This document shows, in pieces, positions 59,606 through 64,000 of a DNA stretch of 64,000 nt (positions are counted from its first letter, which is position 1; each line of letters begins with the position of its first letter). The DNA lies in assembly GCF_963422225.1 (NCBI RefSeq), contig NZ_OY728607.1, positions 868,001 to 932,000 on the forward strand. The letters are read 5' to 3'. The position numbers and the translations under genes were made by a program. Under the pieces are notes generated by a model. The model did not search any database. It was not told the origin of the DNA and was given only the letters and a program-made list of their open reading frames with translations. Origin of the DNA: Candidatus Trichorickettsia mobilis (GTDB taxonomy: Bacteria > Pseudomonadota > Alphaproteobacteria > Rickettsiales > Rickettsiaceae).

Positions 59606-60167
59606 GACATTTTTGTATTAATTTATGAATTTGTGATTCTAATTCTATAAGATTGGTATCAGTATTGATAATAAAATTTGCTTTTTTAATCTTGTAATCT
59701 TGTGGTAATTGAATGGTTTCAATATGATCATAAATTTGCTGATCAAAATTAACTCGCATTTTTGCACGTTCTAACCGTGATTGTTCAGAGCAAAAAGTTG
59801 TAACTATTAAATCAAAATAGCACTCAAAGTGAGATTCAAATAATAATGGAATCTCAGCAAAAAGCAATAAATCATCTTTATTTTTTTGTTTAAATGCCAA
59901 TAATGCCTCTATCACCAAAGGGTGAATAAAATTCTGTAATCTCTCTCTAATTTTATCATTGTGATAAATTAATTTAGCTATTTCGACTTTATCAAAAACC
60001 TTCAATTCTGGTATTAAGTTTAAAATTTGCTGTTGAATAAACTGATCTTTATACAAATTCTTAACGAATTCATCAGCAGAAAAGATGTGAAACTTCATAG
60101 AAGATAGATAGTTTAAAACAAAACTTTTACCAGAAGCGAAACTACCGGTGATACCTATTGCAATCAT
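59580..60167 (-). CDS. coaE: Dephospho-CoA kinase
   Basis: CoaE phosphorylates dephospho-CoA in the last step of coenzyme A synthesis. The 195-residue P-loop kinase has [17 protein letters not shown] at residues 5-21, [12 protein letters not shown] near 30, and [19 protein letters not shown] near 105. It overlaps dnaQ. The gap upstream (60168-60283) contains AGACCTCTTGCATAAATATA, a word that recurs at other repeat edges. Retaining this step alone would fit import of CoA precursors, but the rest of the pathway is outside the window. Confidence 0.95.
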   Translation of the reverse strand: MIAIGITGSFASGKSFVLNYLSSMKFHIFSADEFVKNLYKDQFIQQQILNLIPELKVFDKVEIAKLIYHNDKIRERLQNFIHPLVIEALLAFKQKNKDDLLLFAEIPLLFESHFECYFDLIVTTFCSEQSRLERAKMRVNFDQQIYDHIETIQLPQDYKIKKANFIINTDTNLIELESQIHKLIQKCHEYARNNN

Positions 60168-60283
60168 TAGACCTCTTGCATAAATATATCTGGTTTATAA
60201 TTTTGTTGTCAAATTTGACTCAAGGTACAGCATGCGAATCCCGAAATTTGACACACCAAATCTTGAAGTGTCGAAGGTATATA

Positions 60284-61021
60284 TTAATTAGTTAATACTG
60301 TACAGCGCTGCTGTGATTTAGCAAGCTGTTTACAGATATTTTTTGCCTGATTTAAGTTATTATATCCATTCACCAACAATATATAGTAAAATTTACCCTG
60401 ATTATCCTTAATTTTTTGCATACTCATCCTGTCCGTCATGAGTAATTTAGGATGTCGTTTTTTCAGTTTTTCCCATAAAGCTATACCCTCTACTTCAGAT
60501 TTAACTGAAGCTAATTGTATTTTGTATTTATGTTGTACTTTGTTCTGGATTAATGTTTGATCTAGTTTTTTTGTTTTTTCGGTAACTTTAATAATATTCA
60601 AAGAGCTAGTAATAGTTGACGATTTTGTCATAGTAGAAGATTGCTCCTTATTACCAGTCACAATATCAGTAATTATAATATCTATTGGATCTATATATTC
60701 CTGTTTATGAGAAAGTAATGATTCAATATTCAACGGTTGCTCTGGCTCAGGGAGCAAATCAATTTTCTTATTATAATTATGTTGTGTTGGTGTTATAAGG
60801 TCGGTTAAATTATTTGGAGAATGTAGAGAGTCCTCACTGGTACGCAAAGGTTTGATTTTAGTTTCTGTATTATCAGGATAAATAGTAATAATTTCATTGA
60901 TAGAAGACGCAAAATAGTTATTATAAATAAAATAACTACTCATACTAATTAGGATAATAGAAAATATAGTTTTTAATAAGCGAATGTTATAATTTTTGTT
61001 TATGGAATAAATTTCTCGCAT
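60284..61021 (-). CDS. SPOR-domain membrane protein
   Basis: The protein has an N-terminal membrane anchor (LLKTIFSIILISMSSYFIYN), a long polar middle rich in T, E and P, and a C-terminal SPOR domain (KYKIQLASVKSEVEGIALWE, FYYILLVNGYNNLNQAKNI). SPOR domains bind denuded glycan at the septum, so it may act in division. The frame opens at 61057, but the ATG at 61021 (MREIYSINKN) starts closer to the anchor and is preferred, giving about 245 residues. It lies downstream of mipZ, on the same strand, after 134 bp of repeat-like DNA. Confidence 0.8.
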   Translation of the reverse strand: MREIYSINKNYNIRLLKTIFSIILISMSSYFIYNNYFASSINEIITIYPDNTETKIKPLRTSEDSLHSPNNLTDLITPTQHNYNKKIDLLPEPEQPLNIESLLSHKQEYIDPIDIIITDIVTGNKEQSSTMTKSSTITSSLNIIKVTEKTKKLDQTLIQNKVQHKYKIQLASVKSEVEGIALWEKLKKRHPKLLMTDRMSMQKIKDNQGKFYYILLVNGYNNLNQAKNICKQLAKSQQRCTVLTN

Positions 61022-61191
61022 ATTTACTCGACGCTTCTCGAAGTATAAGTTTAACATGACTCAACACACTAGGTTCTCGCTATAGTAAACTAAGTTGAAT
61101 TAGCATAATTTTTATAGAAGCCATGCTGAATTCATTTTAACATCTTATGCAATTATCAAAATCATCCCGAACAAAGACAGTCGTCCTGAAA

Positions 61192-61974
61192 CTATATACC
61201 TAAACAATTTAGAAAATCCCGTAATTCTTGCCTAGCTGCCACATGCGATAAAGCTAGTGGCTTTCCGAGATTTGCAGTGGTTAAGTCGAGTAATGTTAAG
61301 CCATATAAAAATAATTCTCGAAATACTACACGTTCACTAAAGCCAGGAGCAATCTTAAAACTAATTCGTTTTGCTAATTTTTCGAGTACATACCCTACAT
61401 TACGTTTATTTACTGCATCAATCTGGCTTAATCGGTTACGCATTACTATCCACTCTATTGAGCTCTGATCTCGCGCTGCCCGCTGCATTTTTTGTTCCCA
61501 AACCATCTGGCTATAAATAGATGGACTAATAATACTAAGATCATCAGGATTTATTTTAGCCATGACGTCCAGATCCATAAAACTATCATTAATAGGTGTA
61601 ATGATGGTATCAGCATAAGAATGAGCTAATTTTGATAATGATGAATGATAACCAGGAGTATCAATTACTATATATTTCGCTAAATTGCGCGCATCATTTA
61701 ATTTTTGTTCAAACAACAACTGGTTTGCATCTTCATCTTTTTCGTCGTTAGTCGTTAAATAAAAATGACAAGATTGTGGTACTGATTTATCGGGATTTTT
61801 CTGATTATATAATTCTCGATTTTTTATATAATTAGTAAGTGAGAGCTGACGTAAATCTGTATCTATGCTGGCAACTTTATACCCTTGATCAAGGAGAGCA
61901 CTAATTAAATGCATCGCACAGGTAGTTTTACCTGCACCCCCTTTTTCATTGCCAATTACAAATATGCGAGACAT
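61192..61974 (-). CDS. mipZ: MipZ-like ParA-family ATPase
   Basis: MipZ forms a polar gradient that positions the FtsZ ring in alphaproteobacteria. The 260-residue protein has the deviant Walker A GNEKGGAGKTTCAMHLI at residues 8-24, the ParA-like IDTDLRQLSLTNYIKNRE, the Walker B YIVIDTPGYHSSLS, and a C-terminus with AAR-LRDFL (AARQELRDFLNCLGI). These match MipZ better than ParA. A SPOR protein and leucyl aminopeptidase flank it. Confidence 0.92.
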   Translation of the reverse strand: MSRIFVIGNEKGGAGKTTCAMHLISALLDQGYKVASIDTDLRQLSLTNYIKNRELYNQKNPDKSVPQSCHFYLTTNDEKDEDANQLLFEQKLNDARNLAKYIVIDTPGYHSSLSKLAHSYADTIITPINDSFMDLDVMAKINPDDLSIISPSIYSQMVWEQKMQRAARDQSSIEWIVMRNRLSQIDAVNKRNVGYVLEKLAKRISFKIAPGFSERVVFRELFLYGLTLLDLTTANLGKPLALSHVAARQELRDFLNCLGI

Positions 61975-62102
61975 ATTTCTATCTTGGATAGGCTAACAAA
62001 GCACAGATAGATAGTAACATATAAAAAAGTAAGACAGCTGTATTAATAGATGAGTACAGCATAATCCTGCTAATTTGTGTGTTAATAGCTGGCTGCGCTT
62101 TG

Positions 62103-63626
62103 CTATACTTCATAATTATCTTGGATAAATTGATTTAACAACCGTACCCCATAACCAACGGCACCTTTTGGACAAATAGCCTTACCATTTTTTTCCCAAG
62201 CCATACCTGCAATATCAAGATGAGCCCAAGCAGTACCTTCATTAACAAAACGAGCAATAAAATGTGCTGCGGTAGAACTACCAGCACCATTACCGCTACT
62301 TATATTAGCCATATCAGCTATATCAGATTTCAACATCTTGTCGTAATCTTTATGCAACGGCATGCGCCATAATTTCTCATTGACCTGATCTCCAGCTTTA
62401 ATCAACTGTGAAGCTAGTTCTTCGTTATTAGAAAAACAACCAGCGTAAACATTGCCCAAAGCTACGACAATTGCTCCAGTCAATGTTGCAAGGTCGATGA
62501 TGCATTTTGGTTTGAATCTATCTTGCGTATACCAAATAGCATCAGCAAGCACTAATCTTCCTTCAGCATCAGTATTAAGTACTTCTGCAGTTTGACCAGA
62601 CATGGTCTTAACTATATCACCTGGTCTTTGAGCATTACCAGATGGCATATTCTCGACTAAACCAATTACACCGACAACATTGACTTTTGCCTTACGTAAA
62701 ACCAGCGCTTTTATCGCTCCAACGCAAGCAGCAGAACCAGCCATGTCATACTTCATATCTCCCATACCAGCTGCTGGTTTGATCGAAATACCGCCTGAAT
62801 CAAAAGTCACGCCCTTACCTACGAAAGCCACTGGCGCTATGCTGTGATCACTCTCACCAAAATAGTGCATCACTACTAATTTAGATTCATTTTGTGATCC
62901 TTGCCCCACACCAAGCAAAGCTCCCATACCGAAATTGCGCATTTCTCGTTCGCCATAAATCTCCACCTTAATGCCCAGAGGCTCAAGATCATGCTGTATC
63001 ATCTCTGCATAAGATGCTGGATATAGAATGTTAGGAGGTTCACTAATATAATTTCTGGCACTAAATACCCCAGTTACTATAGCTTTTTTTTCAATAAATA
63101 ATTTTTCTGCAACCGCAATATCATCAACCAAAATTTCTACTGCATTTACAGAATTCTTATCTTCATCTTTTTTCTTGGTGAAGTATGAATCAAATTGATA
63201 AGACCCTAATAATATCCCACTGCTTAATAAAGCTGCAGCAACTTCACACTGGAAATCACCAATTTTACCGGTTAACATTATACCAATACTTACTGCCTTA
63301 GTTGAATTAGCTAGAGACAAAACCTTTCCCCCTAATTCTTCAAGACAAGAAGCTTTCAGCTTTGATTCATCACCGATACCAATAATAATTAAATGCTTAA
63401 CTGCACCGGCTTTATTGGTAGTAGTTAATATCTTACTTTGACCAGATTTACCGGAAAAACCACGTGCATCCTGGATGGTCTTTGAGATCAAGCCATGATG
63501 CTGCTGATCGAATATCATAGTTGCATTATCAAGTTTTAACCGTTCGTCAATAAAGATAACTTCAACTTGATTATCAGATAAAGTATGTTTTGAAAATTTT
63601 ATATTTAGCATGCTGACACTCATCAA
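62103..63626 (-). CDS. pepA: Leucyl aminopeptidase
   Basis: PepA is a cytosolic two-metal aminopeptidase that frees N-terminal residues from peptides and can bind DNA in some bacteria. The 507-residue protein has the M17 catalytic core: FVGKGVTFDSGGISIKP near 268, KYDMAGSAACVGAI near 292, and NTDAEGRLVLADAIWY near 354. The start at 63626 gives MMSVSMLNIKF, and the second or fourth methionine is equally possible. Peptide degradation fits a nutrient-scavenging lifestyle. Confidence 0.96.
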   Translation of the reverse strand: MMSVSMLNIKFSKHTLSDNQVEVIFIDERLKLDNATMIFDQQHHGLISKTIQDARGFSGKSGQSKILTTTNKAGAVKHLIIIGIGDESKLKASCLEELGGKVLSLANSTKAVSIGIMLTGKIGDFQCEVAAALLSSGILLGSYQFDSYFTKKKDEDKNSVNAVEILVDDIAVAEKLFIEKKAIVTGVFSARNYISEPPNILYPASYAEMIQHDLEPLGIKVEIYGEREMRNFGMGALLGVGQGSQNESKLVVMHYFGESDHSIAPVAFVGKGVTFDSGGISIKPAAGMGDMKYDMAGSAACVGAIKALVLRKAKVNVVGVIGLVENMPSGNAQRPGDIVKTMSGQTAEVLNTDAEGRLVLADAIWYTQDRFKPKCIIDLATLTGAIVVALGNVYAGCFSNNEELASQLIKAGDQVNEKLWRMPLHKDYDKMLKSDIADMANISSGNGAGSSTAAHFIARFVNEGTAWAHLDIAGMAWEKNGKAICPKGAVGYGVRLLNQFIQDNYEV

Positions 63627-63659
63627 TCAATTGTCTAAAGTAAAATTAGGTAATAATTT

Positions 63660-63736
63660 TGGCGCGCCCTGGAGGATTCGAACCTCCGACCTACAGATTA
63701 GAAATCTGTTGCTCTATCCTGCTGAGCTAAGGGCGC
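63660..63736 (-). tRNA. tRNA-Arg (TCT)
   Basis: The minus strand has acceptor arm GCGCCCT pairing with AGGGCGC and D-arm TAGCTCAGCAGGATAGAGC. The anticodon loop TTTCTAA carries TCT, the T-arm has GGAGGTTCGAATCCTCC, and CCA is encoded. Confidence 0.97.
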
Positions 63737-63741
63737 TAATA

Positions 63742-63860
63742 TATGGCTTCCTCAGTTGAATTATGTATGTCAAATATGCTGCGCCTCAAGCTTACGCGCA
63801 ACAAAGCAATCTACCTCGCTGTTCCATTAACATATCATAATTCAACTAAGCGACGCTATA
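63742..63860. repeat. TATAGC-type MITE, complete copy 2
   Basis: The 119-bp element runs from TATGGCTTCCTCAGTTGAAT to CAACTAAGCGACGCTATA in the opposite orientation to the copy at 20279. Its core, read in reverse, is GAGGTAGATTGCTTTGTTGC. The terminal repeats are about 26-28 bp and imperfect. It lies between tRNA-Arg and infC. Confidence 0.8.
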
Positions 63861-63889
63861 ACTCGAAAATATTAGATCTCTTGCATAAC

Positions 63890-64000
63890 CTACTTACTAC
63901 CGGAGGAGATAGGACACACCATCATCATAATTTGTTTACCTTCCATCCTGGGCTCCGATTCAATTTTGGCTACTCCTTCAAGACTTGCAATGATCCGATT
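63890..64000 (-). CDS. infC: Translation initiation factor IF-3, C-terminal end
   Basis: The last 36 codons of a gene running off the right edge read NRIIASLEGVAKIESEP, RMEGKQIMMMVCPISSG, then SK and a stop at 63890. This matches the C-terminus of IF-3, where VAKVE-EPKMEGRQM-M is conserved. IF-3 keeps ribosomal subunits apart and checks start codons. Confidence 0.88.
   Translation of the reverse strand, partial: NRIIASLEGVAKIESEPRMEGKQIMMMVCPISSGSK

Overview
The window looks like the chromosome of an AT-rich, genome-reduced, obligately intracellular alphaproteobacterium of the order Rickettsiales, probably the family Rickettsiaceae but perhaps not the genus Rickettsia. The main clues are a Tlc-type nucleotide translocase (22693-24189), a MipZ-like ParA ATPase, VirB4/VirB6-like type IV secretion genes, an MHS/ProP-like transporter, and abundant short palindromic repeats and decayed insertion sequences between well-kept housekeeping genes. 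A glutamine synthetase and a pair of flagellin-like genes suggest a lineage with more functions than a typical tick or louse Rickettsia. The species assignment is inference.

Layout. 1-3521: the N-terminal part of an exported protein running off the left edge, grpE, rph and a DUF1189-like membrane protein. 3522-10076: IS982 debris, an MHS transporter, and an RND efflux pump with its adaptor. 10172-17479: a phosphodiester-glycosidase-like protein, tRNAs Glu, Ile, Ala and Val, an IalB-like protein, then nth, an esterase, glyA and nrdR on the minus strand, and a divergent grxD. 17851-19700: two almost identical flagellin-like genes in tandem, the second broken near its start by one extra base. 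19852-26919: two small unknown genes, obgE, tlc, rnd, a small unknown gene, a PAP2 phosphatase and a metallo-beta-lactamase-fold hydrolase.

27334-38541 is the most accessory-looking segment. It holds a 1245-residue cysteine-rich exported protein of the VirB6/TraN kind and a virB4 gene broken both by an in-frame amber codon and by loss of its 5' end at an intact ISL3-family element. Beyond that element lies a 5'-truncated 1280-residue protein with helical repeats, pentapeptide repeats and a triplicated C-terminal module. The element lacks a target duplication, so it probably marks a rearrangement joint.

38933-49442: AsmA-like protein, LD-carboxypeptidase, Bcp peroxiredoxin, bamD-recN, glnA (regulatory tyrosine replaced by phenylalanine), a frameshifted LysE gene and a Bcr/CflA transporter. 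49443-51442 is a graveyard: a TPM-domain gene cut short by a repeat, an IS630 scrap and a frameshifted IS91 transposase. 51773-64000: a lipoprotein hydrolase, ssb and uvrA divergent, a frameshifted aminoglycoside phosphotransferase, tRNA-Leu, the coaE-dnaQ-FTHF ligase-cvpA cluster, a SPOR protein, mipZ, pepA, tRNA-Arg and the end of infC.

At least five families of short palindromic or terminal-inverted-repeat elements recur in the intergenic DNA and explain much of the noncoding sequence. All coordinates and motifs were read by eye; no database search or computed alignment was possible.
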